64,000 nucleotides of DNA from Cymbomonas tetramitiformis (taxonomy: Eukaryota > Chlorophyta > Pyramimonadophyceae > Pyramimonadales > Pyramimonadaceae). The notes beneath the pieces were generated by a model that was not told the origin of the DNA, searched no databases, and saw only the letters and a list, made by a program, of their open reading frames with translations. How positions within the stretch are numbered: position 1 is the stretch's first letter; each line of letters starts with the position of its first letter. The stretch lies in assembly GCA_001247695.2 (NCBI GenBank), contig LGRX02035415.1, positions 1 to 64,000 on the forward strand. Reading direction: 5' to 3'. Positions 29,412 to 37,726 of this stretch are shown here, piece after piece. The translations under genes were made by a program, and so were the position numbers.

Positions 29412-31057
29412 TTCCCACGCATGATGCGCAAGGTGAACCAGTGCAATTGATGGAAGGTTCCAATGGGAAACTAGTGGATTTACAGCAGCCTATGCTGGTG
29501 GTGTATGCGCCTCCATCGAAGCAGCGGGTACAAAGAGTACGTCAACCCAGAGGGCGAGTACCTATAATACACGCAGGCAAAGCAGCCAAGTTGCGTGACT
29601 CTCAAGAAGGAGCGTCTGATGCTGCTTTCTTGGAGGCCTTGAAGTCCGAGTATACTAGAGATGGACCTCTCAATGATGAGCTACGCACTAAGGTAAAGTG
29701 CGCTCCTCACAGCCGCACCAAAGAATTCTGTCTGGTGGGTGAGGTACTGTGGAGAACTGCATCGGGAAGATTTCAGTTGGTGCTGGGAGAGGACTCTCCG
29801 CTGAGAGAGATTATTATGCGCGAAGCGCATGAATCAGCGACAGCTGGCCATACTGGCAGAGATAAAACGCTGGAGCGTGTTCTGCGAAGGTTCTGGTGGA
29901 GGAATGCACACCAAGATGTGGGAGACTGGGTTGCCTCCTGTTCAGTTTGTCAGGCGGTGAAGCCCCGATCATCTTTCCCAGATGGATTGCTGAACCCGCA
30001 TTCTATTCCAACTCGGGTATGGCAGGATGTGGGAGTGGATTTCGTCACAGGCCTACCTTTAACTGAGCAAGGCAATGACGCGTTTGTGGCATTTACGTGC
30101 AAACTGTCTAAAATGGTACATGTGGTTCCTATGAATTTTGGGAACAGCTCCGCTGCTACCGTGGCCCGTATCTACTTTGACACGGTGTGGAGACAACATG
30201 GAGCTCCGATGAAAATAGTCAGTGACCGTGATCCACGCTTCCAGGATGCCTTCTGGAAGGAGTTGATGAGATTGATGGGGGTGAAGGTGGCGATGACTAC
30301 GCCCTACAACCCTCGCTCTGATGGTCAAGCAGAGCACACTAACAGGGTGGTGGAGGACATGTTAAGATCGTTTGTGGAGGACAATCCAGAGTCCTGGGAC
30401 TTATACGCTACAAACGTAGAGTTCGCAATCAACGATTCGCGTAATGATGTTACAGGCTTCACCCCATTTGAATTATGTTGTGGTGTGTCGCCCATGTCGC
30501 AGCTTGACATCTTCCTGGAGGCCGCTCAGTTGCACAGCGGGCGACGAAAAGGAGGGGTAGGGACTGCACATGAATGGGCGTCGAGATTTTCGTCGCAGTT
30601 GCGGGACGCACGCAGCAAACTTGAGCTAGCACAACGCAGGCAGCGGGACGCTTTTGATCAGCGACACACGCAGCGGGAGTATGCGGTAGGTGACTTGGTC
30701 TGGATTGAGGCTAAACATCTCACAGAGAAGTTGATGGACAGAGCCTTGTGCCGCAAGCTGAGCAAGCGGTGGCATGGTCCAGTTGCAGTTACGGAACGCT
30801 TTTACAGCGATCTGCAGGCGGAGATGCCCGAGGCAGACAGAGGGGCGCCAGTGGCGTATAGACTGAAGTTGCCCCCACATTGGAGAGTACATGACGTGTT
30901 CGCGCAGCACAGATTGAAACCCTACACAGGTGGGGAGGACACTTTCGCTCTGCGACAGCAGACAGTGACACCCGAAGCAGTGGTGGTGGACGGACAGAAG
31001 GAGGCTCATGTAGAGAAAATCCTGAGCCGACGCGTACGCGTGAGCAGGGGCAAATAA
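29393..31057 (+). CDS. Ty3/Gypsy-type integrase with GPY/F and split chromodomain
   Basis: The enzyme joins the LTR DNA to the chromosome. The HHCC zinc region (EAHESATAGHTG ... ASCSVCQ) is at about residues 140-190. The catalytic D,D35E triad is in WQDVGVDFVTG, IVSDRDPRF and DGQAEHTNRVVEDM (about 215, 275, 312). A GPY/F-like module (KLSKRWHGPVAV ... WRVHDVFAQHRLKPY) follows. The C-terminal residues (HVEKILSRRVRVSRGK) are the start of a chromodomain whose remainder lies after a single in-frame TAA (31055-31057), at the head of the methyltransferase frame. Chromodomains steer integration to marked chromatin. Start: ATG at 29393, -1 relative to the preceding frame. Confidence 0.88.
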   Translation: MRIEEVIPTHDAQGEPVQLMEGSNGKLVDLQQPMLVVYAPPSKQRVQRVRQPRGRVPIIHAGKAAKLRDSQEGASDAAFLEALKSEYTRDGPLNDELRTKVKCAPHSRTKEFCLVGEVLWRTASGRFQLVLGEDSPLREIIMREAHESATAGHTGRDKTLERVLRRFWWRNAHQDVGDWVASCSVCQAVKPRSSFPDGLLNPHSIPTRVWQDVGVDFVTGLPLTEQGNDAFVAFTCKLSKMVHVVPMNFGNSSAATVARIYFDTVWRQHGAPMKIVSDRDPRFQDAFWKELMRLMGVKVAMTTPYNPRSDGQAEHTNRVVEDMLRSFVEDNPESWDLYATNVEFAINDSRNDVTGFTPFELCCGVSPMSQLDIFLEAAQLHSGRRKGGVGTAHEWASRFSSQLRDARSKLELAQRRQRDAFDQRHTQREYAVGDLVWIEAKHLTEKLMDRALCRKLSKRWHGPVAVTERFYSDLQAEMPEADRGAPVAYRLKLPPHWRVHDVFAQHRLKPYTGGEDTFALRQQTVTPEAVVVDGQKEAHVEKILSRRVRVSRGK

Positions 31058-31072
31058 ATAGAGGAATGGAAG

Positions 31073-32107
31073 GTGCGATGGACCGGGTTCTCTAAAGCCC
31101 ATGATCAGTGGAGAACGCGTGATAAGTTAGAGCGCGGTGCCCCATTACAACAGTTGCGGGATTTTGAAGAGAGACGCCTAGCAATGGAGCAGCAGGTCAG
31201 AGATTCAGCTGCGCGGAGAAGAGAACATCGACGACATCAGGATGCTGCGTTGATGATGACAGCGGGCAGAGGAACCTTGGTGCAGCAATTATCAGCGCAA
31301 TTCTGGGGTATGTCTAACAGCTCTGCGAGTGCGTGTCTTCCATGGGAAGAACAACACTTTACCGATTCTGGAGAAGTGGCGTATGTGACTGAGTTATCAC
31401 CAGTTTCAGTAAAACCTATCAGAATACTGGTACTCTTCAGTGGCACTGGCTCAGTTCAAAGAACCTTCTCAGAATGCTTCCCTCAGGCACAGATAGTATC
31501 TTTAGATTCTGATAAGTTCTGGCGATCTACGCATGTCACCAGAATTGAAGATTGGGAATATTGGAGCTATTACCCTCCTGGATATTTTGATGTAATATGG
31601 GCGAGTCCACCGTGTACCCAATATAGTCAAGCGCGAACTACTGGAGGACCACCAGATTTAGTATCTGCAGACGCTTGTGTAGAACGCACCCTTGATATCA
31701 TCGAATATCTCAGACCGCGCTATTGGTTTCTGGAAAATCCAAAAGGGCGATATCCCAATGCTTTGCGATTCAGACCGGTAGTGGATCAATTACCTACCCC
31801 CCTGTCTTGTTCATATTGTATGTACGGGGAAAAGTATAAGAAATCTACTTGTATCTGGACTAATGCGCCGCCTAGCGTACCACTGCGGGAATGTACCTCG
31901 CAGACTCCGTGTCCATGTAAATGGGCAACTGGAGTGCACCCCCTTACCGCTCAACTAGGACCTCATCCAGATCAGCAGGGGATGCAGAAATCTCACGCAG
32001 TATATCCTATACCTGCTAAGTTACTGAGAACTTTATTTCAGCGGTTATTTCCCAGGAATACAGGTGATGAAGATGCTGGGGTGACATCAGGAGAAAGCCG
32101 CCCCTAA
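31073..32107 (+). CDS. C5 cytosine DNA methyltransferase of LTR element
   Basis: This is predicted to methylate cytosine in DNA using SAM. It starts with the second half of a chromodomain (VRWTGFSKAHDQWRTRDKL), then a charged linker. The methyltransferase has motif I RILVLFSGTGSVQRTF (about residue 116), motif IV VIWASPPCTQYSQA with the catalytic Cys (about 180), and motif VI FLENPKGRYP (about 221, ENP in place of ENV). A C-terminal target-recognition/VIII-like region (YCMYGEKYKKSTCIWTN) follows. All key residues are present and there is no internal stop. It is in the same frame as the integrase, separated by one TAA; readthrough would give one polyprotein. Confidence 0.85.
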   Translation: MRWTGFSKAHDQWRTRDKLERGAPLQQLRDFEERRLAMEQQVRDSAARRREHRRHQDAALMMTAGRGTLVQQLSAQFWGMSNSSASACLPWEEQHFTDSGEVAYVTELSPVSVKPIRILVLFSGTGSVQRTFSECFPQAQIVSLDSDKFWRSTHVTRIEDWEYWSYYPPGYFDVIWASPPCTQYSQARTTGGPPDLVSADACVERTLDIIEYLRPRYWFLENPKGRYPNALRFRPVVDQLPTPLSCSYCMYGEKYKKSTCIWTNAPPSVPLRECTSQTPCPCKWATGVHPLTAQLGPHPDQQGMQKSHAVYPIPAKLLRTLFQRLFPRNTGDEDAGVTSGESRP

Positions 32108-32119
32108 GGGGGGGAGAGT
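32106..32119 (+). other. Polypurine tract
   Basis: AAGGGGGGGAGAGT abuts the 3' LTR. The related element at 53.7-59.4 kb has AAGGGGGGGGGAGT in the same place. Confidence 0.85.
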
Positions 32120-32582
32120 TGTGCCAGGGGGCACGATAGACTGCCAATTACCCCTACGGAAGGGGGATCCGATTCAGATTACCGGCATATTGGGAGAAAT
32201 AATGATAGGGAATCTGAGATCGTGGATGAAGAATGCAAAATCAGTAAATGTTATCTCTCTGGCAGAATCGTGTACGATAGTAATATTATTAGGAACGATT
32301 ATGACAGAATCAACGGTGTCAGTACAATACCGTGACAGATGACGATAGAGATGACATTTATGGCGGCGCAGGTTGGGGAAAAACAGGGATTCCTGTGACG
32401 AGAGAAACTAGCCGAACAGTCTGTGCTATATAGTGATGAAACACGATTCCCTTGGGAGCTTAGTTACAGAATAAAAATATTCTCGTAACACGGGCTGTAT
32501 TGAATAATCACCGGTTGGAATATATATCGATTCATATCCGATTACTCTGAAACTTTGTATATGCATTTGTATGCCCGTGACA
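32120..32582 (+). repeat. 3' LTR
   Basis: 463 bp; four substitutions relative to the 5' LTR (one in GTGAACG/GTGTACG, two in the GAGAAAAACTAACC region, one in AAAAACATT). Confidence 0.95.
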
Positions 32583-33361
32583 GACAAGCATCGCCAACCG
32601 TGTCGCAAGGTAGTATTTACATTAAAATTCCTCTGGGCGTAAATATTCTGATGGTTCGCCCGGCGTGCCACGCTCCCTTCAATATGCCAACCCACAACTG
32701 CAATCTCCAAAAGTGCTTTAAGCCTCTTCAAGGCATATCACAGCATAATTTACCGGAGTTCAACATCGGCACAAAACTCATAATTCCTAGATCTTGAGAT
32801 GTATGCGTTTTATGTTGGTGCTAAAGTATGGTTAAGCATGGAAGATTGTGGAGTGGTATCGACCATAAGTATTGGTTCAAACTATGCGCACATTATGATT
32901 GTGTACGTCGGAACTCAATTTGGACCCGGCGGGGGAGCATCACAGCGAAACCCTTGGACTGGACATGTGGCAATACTGTACTTGATGTACAACCGGATCT
33001 CGGTACCTTGGTACATTCTGCTAGGGCAGGTGGATTGCGCCCAGACGCTGGGGACGTGAACGCATCACAGCTCACATGACCAGCAAATCTCATGCTCTGC
33101 TGATCTGACACCTCCCCTATCCCCCCATGCGGTAAGGCAGTGGGCCTGCCATGCACAATTCTTTGACACATGTAATGAATATATTTTCAATGGGTGAAAC
33201 GATATCCAAGCAAAATATTGTTTCAAATGGGGTTCGTGTAACACATATCTGGCTATACCTCATTGCCTGACCTGAGTATTAATACACATGCAATATATCA
33301 TATACTGGAATGGCATGTTTGTATTCTCATGACGTAGACCATTCCTTCATTTGGACTTCAG
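32583..33361. other. Intron-like DNA with small open frames
   Basis: Two short frames (to 32797 and 32799-33059) read as protein-like but have no recognised domain or clear splice sites. They may be old gene fragments. The LTR element was inserted just upstream, at ACATCGACAA. Confidence 0.35.
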
Positions 33362-33529
33362 GCTTACCTGGCTTTCGACCAAGAGGACTTGTTTTGGGGA
33401 TCCCAGTACGACGAGCCCCCCCCGATGGCACTGTACTTGGCCGGCAAGACAACCCTCAAGTCACTGCAGTGGGAGGAGGGGCGCCTGAGACGCACCAGCC
33501 ACCAGCTGAGCATCATGCAATCAGAAAAG
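33362..33529 (+). CDS. Host gene exon C (start of coiled coil)
   Basis: This 168-nt candidate exon (56 codons, phase 0 at both ends) follows TTTGGACTTCAG and precedes GTTCCT. The translation runs AYLAFDQEDLFWGSQYDE and ends TSHQLSIMQSEK. It flows directly into exon D, whose first residues (IELEKAKNDKQQ) continue the same heptad-like helix. That continuity across a removed 3.4-kb intron is the main support. The frame also runs on through the 27-bp minisatellite, which I take to be intronic. Confidence 0.6.
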
Positions 33530-33607
33530 GTTCCTCCGCCCTCATTCATTGCATGCCAGTGTTCATTCCACGGCGCCCATCCGTCTTCAGCCTTGCTGCC
33601 ACACATA

Positions 33608-33796
33608 CCATGGTCTAAATCAAGTAATATTATGCCATGGTCTAAATCAGGTAACATTATGCCATGGTCTAAATCAGGTAACATTATGCCATGGTCTAAA
33701 TCAAGTAATATTATGCCATGGTCTAAATCAGGTAACATTATGCCATGGTCTAAATCAAGTAACATTATGCCATGGTCTAAATCAAGCAACTTGGTG
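33608..33796. repeat. 27-bp minisatellite, 7 copies
   Basis: CCATGGTCTAAATCA(A/G)GTAA begins at 33608, 33635, 33662, 33689, 33716, 33743 and 33770. The period is divisible by three, so frames are open on both strands. I do not call them genes. Confidence 0.95.
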
Positions 33797-33867
33797 GCAT
33801 TTATAGTAGTATAGATGAGAATGAAGCGCGGAAACATGGATTGCAATAAATGCTTAAATATGCCTAT

Positions 33868-33945
33868 CCTGGATGCCTCTAATATATGGTGTCATATCAA
33901 TACATTTGTATTCGACATGGTGGTATTTTTAGAGTGATATAATAT
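33868..33945 (+). repeat. SINE-like type 2 tail
   Basis: GGATGCCTCTAATATATGGT then CATATCAATACATTTGTATT, ending AGAGTGATATAATAT. It is followed at once by a fragment of the 1.6-kb repeat. Confidence 0.7.
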
Positions 33946-34090
33946 TTTTTGTATACTCTCTGCCACACCGTGTGTAAGAGATCACAATGTGTAATACAGA
34001 GGCACCCGCTAAAACAGCAGGCCCTGGAAGACTTCAGGACGGTATCAACCACCGCGAAGGGAAGAAAACTATATGATATTCCGATCAGTA
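33946..34090 (-). repeat. 1.6-kb repeat fragment (reverse)
   Basis: This matches the start of the units at 59946, 61583 and 63220 (TTTTTTGTATACTCTCTGCC). It holds the first 45 codons of the small frame CHTVCKRSQCVIQRHPLKQQ, after which similarity stops. Confidence 0.8.
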
Positions 34091-34489
34091 TTATGGGTAA
34101 TACTAGCATTCGCGTGATAACAGGGAGTATTCCGAGCGTCCATTCTTGCCTGGATTTCATTGTACCATGGAACATAACTTGTTTATACTATGTAATTTGT
34201 CAGAAAATTCACAATTGCATGATATGGTCGAAGATTTTGCACTACGACATCGAACCCGAACCTTCACCAAAGATAATCGTCCTCTGCAGGCCTCCTGGAA
34301 ACCATGCATCACATTGATTGTGGTGATAAAGGCACAAATATATATCGACAATGCATATAATGTTATATTTTGACAATTAGTAGTATTTTTGAAGATATTA
34401 TAACATCATATGAGGTTTTGCATGCGAGTTGAGTGGTTTGCGCCATCGACGCGTAAGGAGTACGGTGGTGTAAGGTAGCAAAATGACTT

Positions 34490-34892
34490 AGTCTTTCCCA
34501 TAATACTAGCGATATACGGGCCTCGTACCCGGTGTATCGATGGAAATCCATCAAACAATCAAGTATAATACCCCTTCGGACTCACATGTGCAAGATACAT
34601 ATGGGTTATATGCCATACATTGGTCTGGGGCTTGTATAAATGCGCGTAGGCTCGGAAACCCTATGATTTTTGCTCATTCGCCAAAATACCGAATTTTAGT
34701 ACACTTCGGGCACCTCTATAAAGTGCGCGCGCGATCATATTAACCTTGACCGTAGCTCGAAATCCGGCTCCCAGTCTTTCAACCAAACCAAAGGCTCAAA
34801 AACCCCCTAGGTGCGCGATCGTCAATCGGTCATCATCTCGGCATTTTGGGGCACCGTTGGAGGGTCAAAAAGTTAGTATTATGGGAAAGACT
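34490..34892. mobile_element. 403-bp element with 21-bp terminal inverted repeats
   Basis: AGTCTTTCCCATAATACTA at 34490 is the inverse of TAGTATTATGGGAAAGACT ending at 34892, with only one mismatch over 21 bp. No target duplication is obvious. A second inverted pair (TCGACGCGTA at about 34446, TACGCGTCGA at 34892) lies outside the ends. It is non-coding, so it is a MITE candidate of unknown superfamily. Confidence 0.55.
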
Positions 34893-35584
34893 ACGCGTCG
34901 ACGAATAGAGATTAACTCCTATGCTGGCATGACATTTAGTACTTCCGCACCATGCATGCCTAGGTTTCAACTTTTGAAGTGTGTATATTCAGACATATGG
35001 GAATGTGGTGGGAACCAAATTATTCATGACATCGTCAGGCACAATTTAAGCTGTCGAATGCTCTGCGTAGGGGTGTCTAAGGGGTCCAAACCGGCGGTTA
35101 TTGGGGGTAAATCGACATTAATCTTACTGCAAAAACGAAGTAAAAGCCAGTATAGGAGTTAAGCACACACCCTGTGGCAGTGATGATTCATATCTAAGAA
35201 CAATACCCCGGGCATCCCTGGTGCGTTTCTTTCTTCATCCATCTTTGTCTTCATCATCTTCCTCCTCCTCTCTCTCTCTCTGTGGTGAACTTGGCATGGG
35301 CGCACCCATCCTGGTTTGTGAGTCCACCATTTTTACTACGGCGGAGGTCTAGCTTCGGCTGGTGTGCTCCATGAATGCCCTTCACTCGCTGTGCACAGCA
35401 TACTGTACTATAGCGTTTGGGAGTCACACATCCATATGCATGGGTGACAGGACATGAGCTGATAAGTTTTAACATTACAAAATGCTATAGTGGTACACTG
35501 GTGCACTATATAGTGTGACGTGGCTTTCTATTTAATGGAACTGCTGCTGGTACGATGTATAGTGCACAGGCAGGGGTTTTAAAA
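34893..35584. other. Non-coding DNA
   Basis: A (CT)n run lies at about 35269-35281. Open frames here are short and unsupported. Confidence 0.4.
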
Positions 35585-35735
35585 ATCAATCCTGGCTTAC
35601 CACAACGCACTTACCGCGTGTGCCAAACTCAGAGGCATCCAATAGTCGACATGGACTGCGACTTAATACGCGACGCTTCTCCCGGCGCGAACGGAACATA
35701 CAAGGCTACACTGGCAATTCACGACAGTGAAAATA
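35585..35735 (-). repeat. SINE-like copy
   Basis: AATCCTGGCTTACCACAACG, CAGAGGCATCCAATAGT and CTTCTCCCGGCGCGAAC appear in family order. It is closest to the copies at 48.9 and 49.4 kb. Confidence 0.75.
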
Positions 35736-35913
35736 CACGAAATGTTTTATAGTGAGGGGTTTGGCAAACGGGGTGGGAGCGCAGGAGCAGTGGAGGGTGT
35801 AAGAAGCGGAAGGCGGAGGAGGATGCAGGGGGCGGGGCGGGGAAGGCGGGCGTTTTGGATAGGGCAGGGGCGGCAGGAGGACGGATGGGAGAGATAGAGG
35901 GGAACGTAGTCAA

Positions 35914-35998
35914 ATACACTCTGGCTTACCACAAATATCGCACTCACATGTGCCAAGCAACAGAGATAGTAACACTGCCCCTGACTTACATGATTGTA
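35914..35998 (-). repeat. SINE-like fragment
   Basis: ATACACTCTGGCTTACCACA then GTGCCAAGCAACAGAG; a short, diverged copy. Confidence 0.6.
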
Positions 35999-36024
35999 CA
36001 ATTCATTACTAACACGTCATACAC

Positions 36025-36200
36025 TTTGTGAATACTCTCTGCCACATCGCGTGTGTAAGGAATCGCAATGTGTAACACAGAGCGGGACCCACTAAATCAG
36101 CAGGCCTTGGAAGACTTCAGGACGGTATCACCCATCCACTGCGAAGGAGATAAAATTATATATTCCGATAAGATGCAGGATTGATTATGTCCCTAACAAT
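36025..36200 (-). repeat. 1.6-kb repeat fragment, diverged
   Basis: This is similar to 59955-60125 but with several indels (TACTCTCTGCCACATCGCGT, GGCCTTGGAAGACTTCAGGA). Confidence 0.7.
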
Positions 36201-36277
36201 CTTAAGAACTGCAACAAATGGGCAGACCTCAATCCCTGCGCGTAGCTTGCGCACTATATACAAATGTCATAATTATA

Positions 36278-36410
36278 TATATAGTATTCACTCTGGCTTA
36301 CCACCACGCATTGTGCGATATGTGCCAAGCAACAGAGTCATAATTATACATACACGATACTTTTCCCGGCGCGAGCTGGGCATACAAGGCCGCAGTGGTG
36401 ATTCATGAAC
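36278..36410 (-). repeat. SINE-like copy
   Basis: TATAGTATTCACTCTGGCTT followed by CACGCATTGTGCGATATGTG and TTTTCCCGGCGCGAGC. Confidence 0.8.
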
Positions 36411-36961
36411 GCAATTGTACAGCACTGGGAACAATTCATGCGCAATCCTATCAACCATGTATGGAATGCCATTATATGACAGAGGGGGTCGCATTAAGCA
36501 ATTTCCCCAAAAGGTAACACACACACAAACACTTGCAACACACATTCCAGGTTACTATGCAAAATTCTACCTTCTCTGAAGGGTGCCTCATTTTTGGGAA
36601 AATATAATTCCAGGAGCAAATGTGACGAGTGACTTTGCATTTCCCCCCGTAGCAGCACTGACTTGTAGTTTCAGAAATAAGTTAAAAAAAGTAGGTATTT
36701 CCAGAGCAACAATGACTTGTGTCCCGGACACAGGTAACAACATTGCTTCTTTCCGGAGCGCAAAATCGCCTTATTCCAGGAGCAAAGTTTCCAGAGGGTT
36801 GGTGGGTCCTAGCCCCGGAGGGCTGCTTCCTGACATTATAGTCAAATTTGCTCCGGGAAACGATAATAAAACCTCTCATTTTCTCTTCTTTTCGTTAGAA
36901 GAGTTGCTTGTGGCATGTCTTCATGGTTGTCATCTGACCGCATTGGGGCACTTTTGATCAG

Positions 36962-37384
36962 ATTGAGCTGGAGAAAGCTAAGAACGACAAGCAGCAGGGT
37001 CATATCAATGCACTTACCGCAGAGCTGTTAATGGCAGACTCTGAGTTGCAGCAGGAACGCTTCCGACTGGATCACTATCGAAAAGAGGTGATGGCACTGG
37101 TCAACTCGCCGCTCCAGGATGATACAAGCGTAACTCGGGTAAGGGTGCAGGAGGCACGCGACAAGGCGCTCAAGGGGCTGGCAGAAGCACAGTCACGGCT
37201 ACAGGCTGCAATGAGGGAGGCCGTGCGCCAAATCAGCTACGGCCTGAAGTTTCCGGAGCTCATGCATTGCATGCGCCACAAGGTGCCCCCTATCTTACTT
37301 GACCTGTGGCGTTCCGACCTCGCCTGCGAGGACTTCGTGATCTTGGAGTCACTGCCGCTGCCAGGGCGCCACAAGACTTTCAAG
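36962..37384 (+). CDS. Host gene exon D: coiled coil leading into kinase domain
   Basis: This 423-nt exon (141 codons, phase 0 at both ends) has the acceptor TTTTGATCAG and the donor GTAACA. The first 90 residues are a clear coiled coil (IELEKAKNDKQQ; LQQERFRLDHYRKEVMAL; ARDKALKGLAEAQSRLQAAM). It then passes to a globular segment (LACEDFVILESLPLPGRHKTFK) in the position of a kinase N-terminal lobe strand. Exon E continues without a break in sense. It probably encodes a scaffold or signalling protein with a coiled coil and a C-terminal kinase-like domain. The glycine-rich loop is not recognisable. Confidence 0.7.
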
Positions 37385-37489
37385 GTAACATTTCGAGTCT
37401 GCATTTTTTATTGTTCGCAGTACTTTAATACCACTCGTCCGTCAAACAGTGCCTCACTCCACTGCCACAATCATCCCAGCAATTTAATT

Positions 37490-37586
37490 ACAATCTGGCT
37501 TGCTACAAAGCGATTGGCATGTACCAAACAACAGAGGCATCCAATAGTAAACACGGACCGCAGCTTACATATACATGACTTATTAT
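37490..37586 (-). repeat. SINE-like copy (type 1 tail)
   Basis: ACAATCTGGCTTGCTACAAA, ACAACAGAGGCATCCAATAG; adjoins the type 2 tail that flanks the LINE. Confidence 0.7.
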
Positions 37587-37628
37587 ATCGCTCTAAAAAC
37601 ACCACCACATTGAATACAAATGTATTGA
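37585..37628 (-). repeat. SINE-like type 2 tail, 3' flank of LINE
   Basis: TATATCGCTCTAAAAACACC ... CAAATGTATTGA is the reverse of the tail at 23988-24037. The matching head and core lie on the other side of the LINE (46795-46960), so the LINE split one element. Confidence 0.8.
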
Positions 37629-37726
37629 GAAAGAAAAAGAAAAAGAAAAAAATGTGACTCTTCCTACTGGAAGCGTGATATTTGAAGGTGCTCAGCTGTT
37701 ACGCCTGCCCCTAGTCACATGCACTA

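Larger units (their letters stand above)
25727..32582 (+). mobile_element. Complete LTR retrotransposon carrying integrase and C5 methyltransferase, no RT
   Basis: Two 463-bp LTRs (TG...CA ends) differ at only four positions by my alignment and are flanked by a GACAA duplication, so insertion is recent. A primer-binding site follows the 5' LTR and a purine tract precedes the 3' LTR. Inside are a long Gag-position protein, then an integrase of the Ty3/Gypsy type with a chromodomain-like segment, then a DNA cytosine methyltransferase. Protease, reverse transcriptase and RNase H are absent: the first frame passes directly into the integrase zinc-binding region. It must have been copied by enzymes from another element. 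Confidence 0.92.

Noticed and set aside
25727..32582. Endogenous retrovirus with an envelope gene
   Set aside because: No envelope frame, signal peptide or membrane segment is present; the extra gene is a methyltransferase.
33364..33846. 160-codon minus-strand frame with LDLDHGI repeats
   Set aside because: It is the antisense of a 27-bp minisatellite and of exon C.
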